In this document: one piece after another, positions 7,133-15,847 of the stretch
How the letters are laid out: every line of letters starts with the position of its first letter
Position numbering within the stretch: position 1 is the stretch's first letter
Origin: RGIG3009 sp045595445
GTDB lineage: Bacteria; Bacillota; Clostridia; Oscillospirales; Acutalibacteraceae
Reading direction: 5' to 3'
DNA length: 16,525 bases
NCBI GenBank assembly: GCA_045595445.1
Contig: JAZOAK010000022.1
Coordinates: 1 to 16,525 of the forward strand
Notes under the pieces: generated by a model
The model's input: the letters and a program-made list of their open reading frames with translations, nothing else
Told to the model about the DNA's origin: nothing
The model's database searches: none
Translations under genes and position numbers: made by a program

Positions 7133-8509
7133 ATGGCCAAGATGTGGGCCGGAAGAACCGACGGTAACACAGAAAAGATCGCGGACGATTTTAACTCGTC
7201 CATTCGTTTTGACAGTCGCATGTACCGCCAAGATATTACGGGCAGTATGACGCACGCCGCCATGTTGGCAGCACAAGGCATCATCACAAACGAAGATGCC
7301 GATCAGTTGATCGACGGTTTGTCGAACATCTTAAACGATATTGACAACGGCACGCTTGCCATCGACATGGAATGCGAGGATATTCACATGTTCGTTGAGC
7401 AGGTGCTGACCGAACGGCTGGGTGACGTCGGCAAAAAGCTGCACACCGCACGCAGTCGGAACGATCAAGTGGCGTTGGATATTCGTCTGTATCTGCGTGA
7501 TGAGATCGACGATATTGCGACGCTCATCAAAGAGTTACTGACAACGATCGTCACAAAAGCCGAGCAATATAAAGCGACCATTATGCCCGGCTACACCCAT
7601 TTACAGCGCGCACAACCGATCACATTCGGGCATCATCTGATGGCGTATGCCATGATGTTGCTGCGCGATCTCGATCGACTTAAAGATTGTCGTAAACGTA
7701 TGAATCAGTCTCCCATCGGGTGCTGTGCACTTGCGGGAACGACCTACAACACTGACCGCCGCTTTGAAGCGGATCACTTAGGCTTTGACGGCATTTGTCT
7801 GAACAGTCTGGACGGTGTGTCCGACCGTGATTTCAGCGTGGAACTGCTCGGTGCGCTTTCGACGTTGATGGTGCATCTGTCCCGCTTTTCCGAGGAGATC
7901 ATTCTGTGGTCGAGCTGGGAATTTAAGTTTGTGGAGCTGTCCGACGCGTACACCACCGGTTCCTCCATTATGCCGCAGAAGAAAAATCCCGATATGGCGG
8001 AACTTGTTCGCGGCAAAAGCGGTCGCGTATTTGGCGATCTGATGGGACTTCTCACCACGCTCAAAGGCTTGCCTCTTGCGTACAACAAGGATATGCAGGA
8101 GGATAAAGAGGGCGTATTTGACGCCTGCGATACCGTGAAAATGTGTTTGCAGGTGTTCACCGGTATGATCGCGACCATGCAAGCCAATGTGGCGAACATG
8201 AAGTCGGCGGCACAAAAAGGGTTTATCAATGCCACCGACCTCGCGGATTATTTGGTGAAAAAGGGGTTGCCGTTCCGTAGCGCCTACAAGATCTCGGGGC
8301 AACTGGTCGCGTTGTGTATTGAACAGCACACCGTGTTGGAAGACCTGCCCTTGGATACTTTCCGCTCGTTCAGTGAGTTGTTTGAGGAAGATCTGTACCA
8401 AGCGATCGACCTTACCGTTTGTGTTGAAAAACGTATTTCCGAGGGCGGTACCTCAATCGCTTCCGTAGAAGCACAAATTGCCTATGTAAAAGGAATGTTG
8501 AACGAATGA
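7133..8509 (+). CDS. argH: Argininosuccinate lyase
   Basis: This 458-residue homotetrameric enzyme of the fumarase/aspartase superfamily splits argininosuccinate into arginine and fumarate, the last step of the pathway. The superfamily signature GSSIMPQKKNPD starts at residue 276 and carries the catalytic serine loop. Also visible are the HTARSRNDQVALD segment and MPGYTHLQRAQPITFGHH with the catalytic-region His. The length is as expected for bacterial ArgH (about 460). GGAG at 7121-7124 is the ribosome binding site. The stop codon overlaps the argC start (ATGA at 8506-8509), suggesting translational coupling. Confidence 0.97.
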   Translation: MAKMWAGRTDGNTEKIADDFNSSIRFDSRMYRQDITGSMTHAAMLAAQGIITNEDADQLIDGLSNILNDIDNGTLAIDMECEDIHMFVEQVLTERLGDVGKKLHTARSRNDQVALDIRLYLRDEIDDIATLIKELLTTIVTKAEQYKATIMPGYTHLQRAQPITFGHHLMAYAMMLLRDLDRLKDCRKRMNQSPIGCCALAGTTYNTDRRFEADHLGFDGICLNSLDGVSDRDFSVELLGALSTLMVHLSRFSEEIILWSSWEFKFVELSDAYTTGSSIMPQKKNPDMAELVRGKSGRVFGDLMGLLTTLKGLPLAYNKDMQEDKEGVFDACDTVKMCLQVFTGMIATMQANVANMKSAAQKGFINATDLADYLVKKGLPFRSAYKISGQLVALCIEQHTVLEDLPLDTFRSFSELFEEDLYQAIDLTVCVEKRISEGGTSIASVEAQIAYVKGMLNE

Positions 8510-9429
8510 CCACTGTATTTATTGACGGAAGCGTCGGCACCACGGGACTCCGTATTGCGGATCGGTTGGCGCTGCGAAACGATTTGAAACTGATCTCACT
8601 TTCGGAAGAAAACCGAAAAGATACTGCCGCCCGCAAAGAGGCGATCAACAGCGCGGATATCGTTTTTTTATGCTTGCCGGATCCGGCGGCGATCGAAGCG
8701 GTGTCTTTGACGGAAAACCCCGCTGTGAAGATCATTGACACCTCTACGGCGCACCGCACGCATCCCGTGTGGACGTACGGTATGCCGGAACTTTGCGGAC
8801 AGCGTGAGCGTATTGCCGAGTCGCACCGCATTGCGAATCCCGGTTGCCACGCCAGCGGCTTCATTGCCTTGGTGGCACCGCTGATTGAGCAAGGGTTGCT
8901 CAAAGCAGACGTTGCGCTCACTTGTTTCTCACTCACCGGCTATTCCGGCGGCGGGAAGAAAATGATTGCGGAATACGAAAGCGCTGACAGAAGTCCGCTT
9001 TTGAAAGCGCCGCGCCAATATGCACTGTCACAACAGCATAAGCATCTCAAAGAAATGATCACCGTGTGCGGTCTTGAAACCGCCCCCGTGTTCTGCCCCA
9101 TTGTCGCGGATTTTTACAGCGGTATGGAAGTCACCGTTCCGGTGTTCGCAAAGGATCTTACCGGAACGAAGCAGGATATTGAACAGTTGTACGCGTCCTA
9201 CTACCGGGATGGGTTGATCCGTTTTGATAACACCACCGATCCCGATGGTATGCTGTCTGCGGCGGCATTCGCTGACCGCGACGATCTGCAAGTGTCCGTG
9301 CAAGGGAACGACGAACGTATTTTGCTCACCGCACGGTTTGATAATCTGGGCAAGGGCGCTTCGGGTGCGGCAATTCAGAACATGAACATTTTGCTCGGTG
9401 TAGATGAAGCAACCGGCTTGAACGTGTAA
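8506..9429 (+). CDS. argC: N-acetyl-gamma-glutamyl-phosphate reductase, short (type 2) form
   Basis: This 307-residue enzyme reduces N-acetylglutamyl-5-phosphate to the semialdehyde with NADPH, the third step of ornithine synthesis. The N-terminus has a dinucleotide-binding pattern (VFIDGSVGTTG). The catalytic cysteine is Cys114 in ANPGCHASG, and LTGYSGGGKKM follows. The compact length and the VFIDGxxGTTG start match the less common second ArgC type (TIGR01851-like), not the roughly 340-residue form usual in Firmicutes. It starts inside the argH stop (4-bp overlap) and is followed by argJ after 12 bp. The function is secure from motif and context; the subtype is from recalled family features. 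Confidence 0.95.
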   Translation: MTTVFIDGSVGTTGLRIADRLALRNDLKLISLSEENRKDTAARKEAINSADIVFLCLPDPAAIEAVSLTENPAVKIIDTSTAHRTHPVWTYGMPELCGQRERIAESHRIANPGCHASGFIALVAPLIEQGLLKADVALTCFSLTGYSGGGKKMIAEYESADRSPLLKAPRQYALSQQHKHLKEMITVCGLETAPVFCPIVADFYSGMEVTVPVFAKDLTGTKQDIEQLYASYYRDGLIRFDNTTDPDGMLSAAAFADRDDLQVSVQGNDERILLTARFDNLGKGASGAAIQNMNILLGVDEATGLNV

Positions 9430-9441
9430 AAGAGGTATGAT

Positions 9442-10656
9442 ATGAAACTGATCTCCGGCGGCGTATGTGCCGCAAAAGGCTATAAAGCAAACGGTATTCA
9501 TTGCGGTATCCGCAAAAACCGTACCAAAAAGGATCTGGCGCTGATCGTCAGTGACGTACCCGCTCACGCGGCAGCGGTGTATACCACCAACTTGGTGAAA
9601 GGCGCGCCGCTGACCGTTACCAAAGCGCATTTGGCAAACGGTACAGCGCAGGCGGTAATCTGCAACAGCGGCATCGCCAACACGTGTAATGCGGACGGCA
9701 TTGAAAAAGCCAACGCCATGTGTGAACTGGTGTCGCATACGATCGGCGTGCCGGCAGACGACGTGGTGGTTGCTTCCACCGGCGTTATCGGGCAACCGCT
9801 GAATTTGGAACCGATTGCCGAGCACATTAAGGAACTGGCAGACGGATTATCCGAAAACGGCGGAGAAGCCGCTGCCGAGGCGATCATGACGACCGATACC
9901 GTCAAAAAGGAGATCGCCGTGGAGTTTACCATTGGGGATAGCGTGTGCCATATCGGCGGTATTGCCAAGGGAAGTGGTATGATCCATCCCAACATGGCGA
10001 CCATGCTGGTCTTTATCACGTCGGATGTTGCTATCTCCCCCATCATGCTGCAAAAGGCATTGTCGGGTGATATCGCCAACACTTTCAATATGCTGAGCAT
10101 CGACGGCGATACCTCCACCAACGATATGGTGACGGTGCTTGCCAACGGTCTTGCCGGTAACGACGAGATCACCGCCGAAGGCGAAGCGTTTGATACGTTT
10201 ATGAAGGCGCTCAACACCGTAACGGTAAACCTGTGCCGCATCATTGCAGGTGACGGTGAAGGTGCCACCAAGTTACTGGAATGTAAAGTCAGCGGTGCCG
10301 ACACCGAGCAAGCGGCAAAACTCTCTGCCAAGAGCGTTATTTGTTCCAGCCTGCTGAAAGCGGCAATGTTTGGCGCCGATGCCAACTGGGGACGTATCCT
10401 CTGTGCGATCGGTTACAGCGGCGCAGACGTCGACGTGAACAAGGTGGACGTGTCCTTCCGCTCGGCAAAAGGCGAGATCGCCGTATGCCGTGACGGCGCG
10501 GGTATTCCGTTCTCGGAAGAGATCGCCAAAGAGATTTTACTTGAACACGATATTGAAATTCTCGTCAAGGTCGGAGACGGCCCGTACAGCGCTTGCGCAT
10601 GGGGTTGCGATCTGACTTATGATTACGTAAAGATCAACGGTGATTATCGCACCTAA
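9442..10656 (+). CDS. argJ: Glutamate N-acetyltransferase / ornithine acetyltransferase
   Basis: This 404-residue enzyme transfers the acetyl group from N-acetylornithine to glutamate, recycling it and releasing ornithine. The bifunctional form can also use acetyl-CoA to prime the cycle; which form this is cannot be told from sequence. The precursor cleaves itself at the conserved ATML motif: KGSGMIHPNMATML is present and the new N-terminal nucleophile would be Thr187. The NSGIANTCN segment and the GANWGRI-type ending (FGADANWGRILCAIGYSG) are typical. AGAGG at 9431-9435 is the ribosome binding site. Its presence explains the absence of argA and argE from the operon. Confidence 0.96.
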   Translation: MKLISGGVCAAKGYKANGIHCGIRKNRTKKDLALIVSDVPAHAAAVYTTNLVKGAPLTVTKAHLANGTAQAVICNSGIANTCNADGIEKANAMCELVSHTIGVPADDVVVASTGVIGQPLNLEPIAEHIKELADGLSENGGEAAAEAIMTTDTVKKEIAVEFTIGDSVCHIGGIAKGSGMIHPNMATMLVFITSDVAISPIMLQKALSGDIANTFNMLSIDGDTSTNDMVTVLANGLAGNDEITAEGEAFDTFMKALNTVTVNLCRIIAGDGEGATKLLECKVSGADTEQAAKLSAKSVICSSLLKAAMFGADANWGRILCAIGYSGADVDVNKVDVSFRSAKGEIAVCRDGAGIPFSEEIAKEILLEHDIEILVKVGDGPYSACAWGCDLTYDYVKINGDYRT

Positions 10657-10668
10657 GGAGTGGATAGT

Positions 10669-11532
10669 ATGCACGATAGTTTTTCCAATGCCGAGCGCGC
10701 CGAAGTCCTGACCGCGGCGCTCCCTTACATTCGGCGGTACAACGGCGAGATCGTTGTTGTCAAGTACGGCGGCAACGCCATGATAAACGAAGAACTCAAA
10801 AAAGAAGTCATGCAGGACATCGTCCTCTTGTGGCTGACAGGTGTCAAGGTCGTGTTGGTACACGGCGGCGGACCCGAAATCAGCGATATGATGTCCCGCT
10901 TGGATAAAAAGCCCGAATTTGTCGACGGTCTGCGCGTGACAGACAAGGAAACCGTGGATATCGTGCAGATGGTGCTGGCAGGCAAAGTCAACAAGACGCT
11001 TGTGAATCTGCTGGAAATGACCGGCGGCAAAGCAATGGGTATCTCCGGCATCGACGGTCATCTCATCGAAGCTACTTTTAAGAATGAAAAGCTCGGCTTT
11101 GTCGGCGAAATCACCAATGTCAACATAGAACCGGTTTTGGATCTGCTCGAAAAAGGCTACATCCCGGTCGTGTCCACGTTGGCTTGTGATGAAAACGGCA
11201 ATATTTACAACATCAACGGTGACACCGCCGCCGCACACATTGCGGGCGCGCTTAAAGCCGAGCGCTTGATTATGATGACGGACATCGCGGGGATTCTCCG
11301 CGATAAAGACGATCCCTCGACCCTCATCCCCGAAATCACGATTGAGGAAGCAAAAGAATTGTATACCACAGGCGTGATCTCCGGCGGTATGATTCCCAAG
11401 GTGGATTGCTGTATCGAAGCGCTCAATCACGGTGTTGATAACGTGATTATAATGGATGGTCGTATTCATCACTCCATTTTGATGGAGTTGCTCACCGACG
11501 AAGGCGCCGGTACCATGGTCACGAAAGGGTAA
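10669..11532 (+). CDS. argB: Acetylglutamate kinase
   Basis: This 287-residue amino acid kinase family enzyme phosphorylates N-acetylglutamate, the committed step when ArgJ recycles acetyl groups. VVVKYGGNAM (Lys32) and VLVHGGGPEI (the glycine-rich loop) are the N-terminal substrate and ATP motifs; NINGDTAAAHIAGAL and GGMIPKVDCC mark the C-terminal half. About 25 residues before the core look like an amphipathic helix, as in arginine-inhibited hexameric kinases, so feedback inhibition by arginine is likely (inference). The ATG at 10669 is chosen over an in-frame GTG at 10660 because AAGGAG at 10655-10660 is correctly spaced for it and overlaps the GTG. Confidence 0.97.
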   Translation: MHDSFSNAERAEVLTAALPYIRRYNGEIVVVKYGGNAMINEELKKEVMQDIVLLWLTGVKVVLVHGGGPEISDMMSRLDKKPEFVDGLRVTDKETVDIVQMVLAGKVNKTLVNLLEMTGGKAMGISGIDGHLIEATFKNEKLGFVGEITNVNIEPVLDLLEKGYIPVVSTLACDENGNIYNINGDTAAAHIAGALKAERLIMMTDIAGILRDKDDPSTLIPEITIEEAKELYTTGVISGGMIPKVDCCIEALNHGVDNVIIMDGRIHHSILMELLTDEGAGTMVTKG

Positions 11533-11538
11533 GACAAT

Positions 11539-12702
11539 ATGAGCATCACTTCATTAGACAAAGAGTATATCGCCGGCACCTATGCCCGCTTCCCCGTGGA
11601 ATTGATTTCGGGAAAAGGCAGTATCGTTACGGACACGAACGGCAAAGAGTATATCGATCTCGGTTCCGGTATTGGTGTGACGTGTTTCGGCATTGCCGAC
11701 GACGAGTGGGCGACGGCTGTCGCCACGCAGGCAGCGACCTTACAGCATACCTCCAATTTGTATTATACCAAGCCGTGTGCCGAGCTTGCACAACGGCTGT
11801 GTGAACGCACCGGCATGAAAAAGGTGTTTTTCGGAAATTCCGGCGCCGAAGCCAACGAATGTGCGATCAAGGTGGCACGAAAGTATTCCGCGGAAAAAAA
11901 AGGCGCGGAATACTCCACCATCATCACCCTGAAAAACAGTTTCCACGGCAGAACGCTGACAACGCTTGCTGCCACGGGTCAAGATCATTTTCACGAACTC
12001 TTTAATCCGTTGACGCCCGGCTTTGCGCACGTGGCGGCTGAGGATCTGAATACACTCACCAAAATGGTAACGGAACTGCCCACAGCGGGAATTATGATCG
12101 AATGTGTGCAGGGTGAGGGCGGTGTGATCGCGCTCAGCCGTGAATTTGTGACGGGTGCTGCCAAATTGGCAGAAGAACACGATATTCCGTTGATCGTGGA
12201 CGAAGTGCAAACGGGAAACGGCCGTACGGGCACGTTATATGCGTACATGAACTACGGCATTTCTCCCGATATCGTTTCCACCGCAAAAGGGCTCGGCGGC
12301 GGCTTGCCTATCGGTGCCACGCTGATGGGTGAAAAGGTACAAAACGTCCTGGGTGCCGGTGATCACGGCTCAACCTACGGCGCCAATCCCGTATGCTGCG
12401 CGGGCGCTTTAAGTGTCATCAAACGACTGGACGATGCCCTGCTCGCCGAGGTCCGCGAAAAAAGTCAGTACGTCTTCTCGGCGCTGTCCGACGCTGACGG
12501 TATCACCTCCGTGACCGGTATGGGACTGATGATCGGTATCAAAACCGAAAAGCCAGCCAAAGAAGTCGTGGCAACGTGTATGGAAAACGGCGTACTCTGC
12601 CTGACCGCCAAAGATAAGGTGCGGTTGCTGCCTGCACTGAACATCCCTATGGATGTACTGAAAAAAGCGGTTGAGGTTATCAAAGCGGCTTGTGCCGAAT
12701 AG
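11539..12702 (+). CDS. argD: Acetylornithine aminotransferase
   Basis: This 387-residue PLP-dependent, class-III aminotransferase converts N-acetylglutamate semialdehyde to N-acetylornithine with glutamate as amino donor. The PLP lysine is Lys250 in STAKGLGGGLPIGA. The preceding VDEVQTGNGRTG (PLP-ring aspartate) and the FFGNSGAEANECAIKVAR phosphate-binding segment are canonical. The length is normal for ArgD. A 6-bp gap follows argB, whose stop region provides the AAAGGG ribosome binding site. A dual role in lysine synthesis is known for some ArgD proteins but nothing here shows it. Confidence 0.96.
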   Translation: MSITSLDKEYIAGTYARFPVELISGKGSIVTDTNGKEYIDLGSGIGVTCFGIADDEWATAVATQAATLQHTSNLYYTKPCAELAQRLCERTGMKKVFFGNSGAEANECAIKVARKYSAEKKGAEYSTIITLKNSFHGRTLTTLAATGQDHFHELFNPLTPGFAHVAAEDLNTLTKMVTELPTAGIMIECVQGEGGVIALSREFVTGAAKLAEEHDIPLIVDEVQTGNGRTGTLYAYMNYGISPDIVSTAKGLGGGLPIGATLMGEKVQNVLGAGDHGSTYGANPVCCAGALSVIKRLDDALLAEVREKSQYVFSALSDADGITSVTGMGLMIGIKTEKPAKEVVATCMENGVLCLTAKDKVRLLPALNIPMDVLKKAVEVIKAACAE

Positions 12703-12713
12703 GAGATGTGAAG

Positions 12714-13706
12714 ATGTCTGTTTCTTTTAAGAATCGTAGTTTTCTGAAATTATTGGATTACACGCCCGAGGAGATCGGCGCGTTATTGGCGTTGTCGGCA
12801 GAGCTGAAAGCAAAGAAAAAGGCGGGTATCCCCCACCGTTTGTGCGAAGGCAAGTCGATCGCTCTGTTGTTTGAAAAAACCAGTACGCGCACGCGCTGCG
12901 CCTTTGAAGTAGCGGCGGCGGACCTCGGAATGCATCCCGTGTATTTGGATCCCAAAAGTTCACAAATGGGGAAAAAGGAATCCATCCCCGATACGGCGCG
13001 CGTGCTCGGTCGTATGTTTGACGGCATCGAATACCGCGGTTTTGAGCAAGAGATCGCGGAAGAACTCAGCGCCTACGCGGGTGTGCCGGTATGGAACGGT
13101 CTTACCAACGAGTTCCATCCCACACAGATCTTGGCGGATTTCTTGACCATCCGTGAACATTTCGGCGATCTTAAAGGTAAAAAACTCGTCTATATGGGCG
13201 ATGCACGCTATAACATGGGCAACTCGTTGATGGTCGGTTGCGCCAAGATGGGTATGCACTTTGTTGCCTGCGCACCCGAAAAGTATTTCCCCGACAAAGC
13301 CCTCATCGACACTTGCAAAGCGATCGCCGAGGAAACCGGTGCCGTGCTGGAATTTATCACCGACCCTGTCACCGCCGTAAAGGGCGCACACGTCATCTAT
13401 ACCGACGTGTGGGTATCCATGGGCGAACCTGCCGAAGTATGGCAAGAACGCATTGAGGAACTCAGCCCCTATCGCGTTACCTCTCAACTGATGGATGCAG
13501 CCGGTGCACAGTGTCGTTTTATGCACTGCCTACCCGCTTTCCACGATTTGAAGACCACCACCGGTCAGGAAATATACGAAAAGTTCGGCATTGATTGCAT
13601 GGAAGTGACTGACGATGTCTTTGAGAGCGAGCGCTCCATCGTGTTTGATGAAGCGGAAAACCGCATGCACACCATCAAAGCAGTTATGGCAGCCACGTTA
13701 GCATGA
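12714..13706 (+). CDS. argF: Ornithine carbamoyltransferase
   Basis: This 330-residue enzyme makes citrulline from ornithine and carbamoyl phosphate. The carbamoyl-phosphate motif STRTR is at residues 57-61, HPTQILAD follows, the ornithine-binding DVWVSMGE loop is present, and HCLP (His271-Pro274) completes the active site. The SMG loop distinguishes it from aspartate carbamoyltransferase. The ATG at 12714 is set by AGGAG at 12701-12705, which overlaps the argD stop; an earlier in-frame TTG lacks such a site. It is the last gene of the arginine operon, and a terminator begins three bases after its stop. An anabolic role is inferred from the operon; a catabolic form would sit with arcA/arcC. 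Confidence 0.97.
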   Translation: MSVSFKNRSFLKLLDYTPEEIGALLALSAELKAKKKAGIPHRLCEGKSIALLFEKTSTRTRCAFEVAAADLGMHPVYLDPKSSQMGKKESIPDTARVLGRMFDGIEYRGFEQEIAEELSAYAGVPVWNGLTNEFHPTQILADFLTIREHFGDLKGKKLVYMGDARYNMGNSLMVGCAKMGMHFVACAPEKYFPDKALIDTCKAIAEETGAVLEFITDPVTAVKGAHVIYTDVWVSMGEPAEVWQERIEELSPYRVTSQLMDAAGAQCRFMHCLPAFHDLKTTTGQEIYEKFGIDCMEVTDDVFESERSIVFDEAENRMHTIKAVMAATLA

Positions 13707-13708
13707 TG

Positions 13709-13738
13709 AAAAACAGTCGGCAAGTGCCGACTGTTTTT
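13709..13738 (+). terminator. Rho-independent terminator of the arginine operon
   Basis: AAAAACAGTCGGCA (13709-13722) pairs with its complement at 13725-13738. The stem is GC-rich around a tight AAGT loop and ends in five T residues. It begins directly after the argF stop and separates the arginine and histidine operons. The A-tract before the stem makes it potentially bidirectional. Confidence 0.92.
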
Positions 13739-13765
13739 GCGTATTAAAATATATGCTAAAAAGGC

Positions 13766-13794
13766 TTGACTTTAACACAGCAAAGTGTTAACAT
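13766..13794 (+). promoter_or_regulatory. Putative promoter of the histidine operon
   Basis: TTGACT (13766-13771) and TAACAT (13789-13794) are separated by 17 bp. The -35 matches five of six bases and the -10 four of six. The leader would be about 25 nt to the first start codon, leaving no room for a his T-box or leader-peptide attenuator. Confidence 0.65.
13772..13793. promoter_or_regulatory. Operator-like dyad inside the his promoter
   Basis: TTAACAC (13772-13778) and GTGTTAA (13785-13791) form a 7-bp inverted repeat with a 6-bp spacer, filling the space between -35 and -10 and touching the -10. The right part also forms a perfect 8-bp palindrome TGTTAACA (13786-13793). The position suits a repressor; the first gene of the operon encodes a TrpR-like protein that could bind here (inference). 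Confidence 0.55.
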
Positions 13795-13826
13795 GGTAAA
13801 GTAACATTTTGGAAAGGATGTTTGCT

Positions 13827-14114
13827 ATGAATTTTCGTTCCGAATCGATTGATCGGTTGTTTCAAACGTTCTTAAATCTCGAAACGATCGAGGAATGCTA
13901 TACCTATTTTGAGGATCTGTGCACCATCAAGGAGTTGCAGGATATGTCCCAACGGTTGGATACCGCTATTTTACTCTCAAACGGTGACAGTTATCAGAAG
14001 ATTACCGAGAAGGTAAATATCAGCACCGCCACCATCGGTCGTGTGAGCAAGTGCTTGAATTACGGCAACGGCGGGTATCGCACGGCGATCGAACGGTTAA
14101 AGGAGAAAGAATAA
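13827..14114 (+). CDS. YerC/YecD-family TrpR-related regulator
   Basis: This 95-residue, mostly helical protein resembles the YerC/YecD branch of the TrpR superfamily (TIGR02531-like). A helix-turn-helix covers residues about 55-80: SYQKITEKVNISTATIGRVSKCLNYGNGGY, where the SxATxxRVxKxLNxG pattern parallels the TrpR recognition helix. The ATG at 13827 is chosen because AAAGGA lies about 8 nt upstream; an earlier TTG overlaps the site. The stop overlaps the hisZ start by one base (TAATG), so the two are probably coupled. Being first in a histidine operon, it is likely a repressor responding to histidine; I recall comparative-genomic proposals for such a role of this family but cannot verify them here. 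Confidence 0.88.
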   Translation: MNFRSESIDRLFQTFLNLETIEECYTYFEDLCTIKELQDMSQRLDTAILLSNGDSYQKITEKVNISTATIGRVSKCLNYGNGGYRTAIERLKEKE

Positions 14115-15226
14115 TGCAGCAAGTAACTCTTGGCTTTATTGAAAACGTCATGTTCTCCTTGCGTGCGCTTTACAACACCTACGGTTACGCGCAGTATACC
14201 ATGAGCAAGTTTGAGGAATACGATCTGTATGCGCGCAACAAGGATTTTCTGATTTCGGACAGCGTCATCACCTTTACCGATACCAATGGCAAGCTGATGG
14301 CACTCAAACCCGACGTCACGCTGTCCATCGTCAAGAACAGCAAGGATGAACCGAACACCGTGCAAAAGGTGTATTATAACGAAAACGTGTATCGCGTGTC
14401 CAAAGGCTCGCGCTCATTCAAGGAAATCATGCAGGTCGGATTAGAGTGCCTGGGCGCCATTGATGAGTATTGCATCTGTGAGGTGCTGACGCTCGCCGCC
14501 GAAAGTCTGCGTCGCATCTCCCCTGCTTGCATTCTGGACATATCGCATATCGGGCTGTTATCCGATTTGGTCGACCGTATTGGTGTGCCAACTGAGAAAA
14601 AAACCGAACTATTCAAGTGTATCGGTGAGAAAAATACGCACGAACTGCAAAGTCTCTGCCGTGAAATCGGTGTTGACGACGCGGCGATTGACACACTAAA
14701 ACAAGTGATAACCACCGTCGGGAAACCGAATGACGTACTGCCGCAGTTAGCGGCCCTGTTGTCCGATCTGCCGTCTTGGGGGGATTTTGATCGCATCGTC
14801 CGTACCCTCAAAAACGATGCCATCGGTGAAAACCTCCGCATTGATTTTTCCGTTGTGGACGATATTCATTATTATAACGGCATCGTCTTTAAGGGCTTTA
14901 TCAACGGCTTGCCCGCGGCGGTATTATCCGGCGGACAGTACGATAAGCTGATGCGGAAAATGAAACGCCAATCGGGAGCTGTTGGATTTGCGGTATATAT
15001 GGACATGCTGGAACGGCTGGACAACACCGCAAATGAGTACGACGTGGACATTGTCTTACTGTATGACGAAGCGACGGATCTTGCCGTTATCCGCGACAAA
15101 GTTGCCGAGTTGATACAAGGCGGTTTTCGTGTATTGGCACAACGTGAAAAAACCGAAACAATCCGTTATAAGCAGTTAATGCAACTGCGTCGGGGCGAGG
15201 TGGAACTTCTTGAAAACAATGCTTAA
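14114..15226 (+). CDS. hisZ: ATP phosphoribosyltransferase regulatory subunit
   Basis: This 370-residue paralogue of histidyl-tRNA synthetase lacks aminoacylation function and partners the short HisG to form the first enzyme of histidine biosynthesis, conferring feedback control by histidine. Class-II synthetase-like motifs are seen: LMALKPDVTLSIVK, the YNENVYRVSKGS stretch and a C-terminal GGQYDKLM segment. The C-terminal anticodon-binding domain of HisRS appears reduced to a short alpha/beta region (DIVLLYDEATDLAVIR). The ATG at 14114 overlaps the preceding stop codon, with AGGAG at 14101-14105 as the ribosome binding site. An internal start further upstream in the same frame would lie inside the regulator gene and is rejected. 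The context before a short hisG makes the call strong. Confidence 0.93.
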   Translation: MQQVTLGFIENVMFSLRALYNTYGYAQYTMSKFEEYDLYARNKDFLISDSVITFTDTNGKLMALKPDVTLSIVKNSKDEPNTVQKVYYNENVYRVSKGSRSFKEIMQVGLECLGAIDEYCICEVLTLAAESLRRISPACILDISHIGLLSDLVDRIGVPTEKKTELFKCIGEKNTHELQSLCREIGVDDAAIDTLKQVITTVGKPNDVLPQLAALLSDLPSWGDFDRIVRTLKNDAIGENLRIDFSVVDDIHYYNGIVFKGFINGLPAAVLSGGQYDKLMRKMKRQSGAVGFAVYMDMLERLDNTANEYDVDIVLLYDEATDLAVIRDKVAELIQGGFRVLAQREKTETIRYKQLMQLRRGEVELLENNA

Positions 15227-15842
15227 CGTAGCACTGCCCAAAGGGCGGCTCGGCGAAAAAGTGCTCGCTATGTTTGAAAAAGCCGGCTTTGAGTGTCCGT
15301 CCATTCATGAGAATAATCGAAAACTCATTTTTGAAAACCCCGAATGCGGTGTGCGATATTTTTGGGTAAAGCCGTCGGACGTCGCCATTTACGTGGAACG
15401 CGGCGCCGCCGATATCGGCGTGGCGGGCAAGGATATTTTGTTAGAATACGAGCCCGAAGTGTATGAACTGCTGGATCTGAAAATGGGCAATTGCCGTATG
15501 GCAGTCGCCGCCCCGAACGGGTTTCGTGATGATCCCCAGCGCACCCTGCGCGTGGCAACCAAATTCACCAACATTGCGGGGCAACATTATCTGTCCAAGG
15601 GCCGCGACATTGATATTATCCATCTTAACGGATCGATTGAGATCGCACCGATCTTAGGGCTTTCAGATGTGATCGTGGATATCGTGGAAACCGGCACCAC
15701 GCTCAAAGAAAACAACTTGTCGGTGATTGAAACCATTGTGCCGATCAGCGCGCGGTTGATCGCTAACAAATCAAGTTATAAATTCAAAAGTGAAGAAATT
15801 GAAACGGTCGTGCGGGAACTTGCCGCACAGACGGAGGCGTAA
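15219..15842 (+). CDS. hisG: ATP phosphoribosyltransferase, short catalytic subunit
   Basis: This 207-residue enzyme condenses ATP with PRPP, the committed step of histidine synthesis. It is the short form, lacking the C-terminal regulatory domain, and so needs HisZ, encoded directly upstream. MLNVALPKGRLGEK begins the protein; GAADIGVAGKDILLE and the PRPP-binding loop region DVIVDIVETGTTLKEN are typical. The ATG at 15219 overlaps the hisZ end by 8 nt and aligns with usual HisG N-termini. An in-frame TTG at 15210 would add three residues and has the better-spaced AGGTGG (15198-15203), so either start may be used. Confidence 0.95.
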   Translation: MLNVALPKGRLGEKVLAMFEKAGFECPSIHENNRKLIFENPECGVRYFWVKPSDVAIYVERGAADIGVAGKDILLEYEPEVYELLDLKMGNCRMAVAAPNGFRDDPQRTLRVATKFTNIAGQHYLSKGRDIDIIHLNGSIEIAPILGLSDVIVDIVETGTTLKENNLSVIETIVPISARLIANKSSYKFKSEEIETVVRELAAQTEA

Positions 15843-15847
15843 ACACT

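Noticed and set aside
10537..11472. Minus-strand open frame of 311 codons opposite argB and the argJ end
   Set aside because: It is a shadow of secure genes in a tightly packed operon, with His- and Asp-rich low-information translation.
13795..13826. T-box or leader attenuator for the histidine operon
   Set aside because: The predicted leader is only about 25 nt, too short for a T-box, and no terminator hairpin lies between promoter and start codon.
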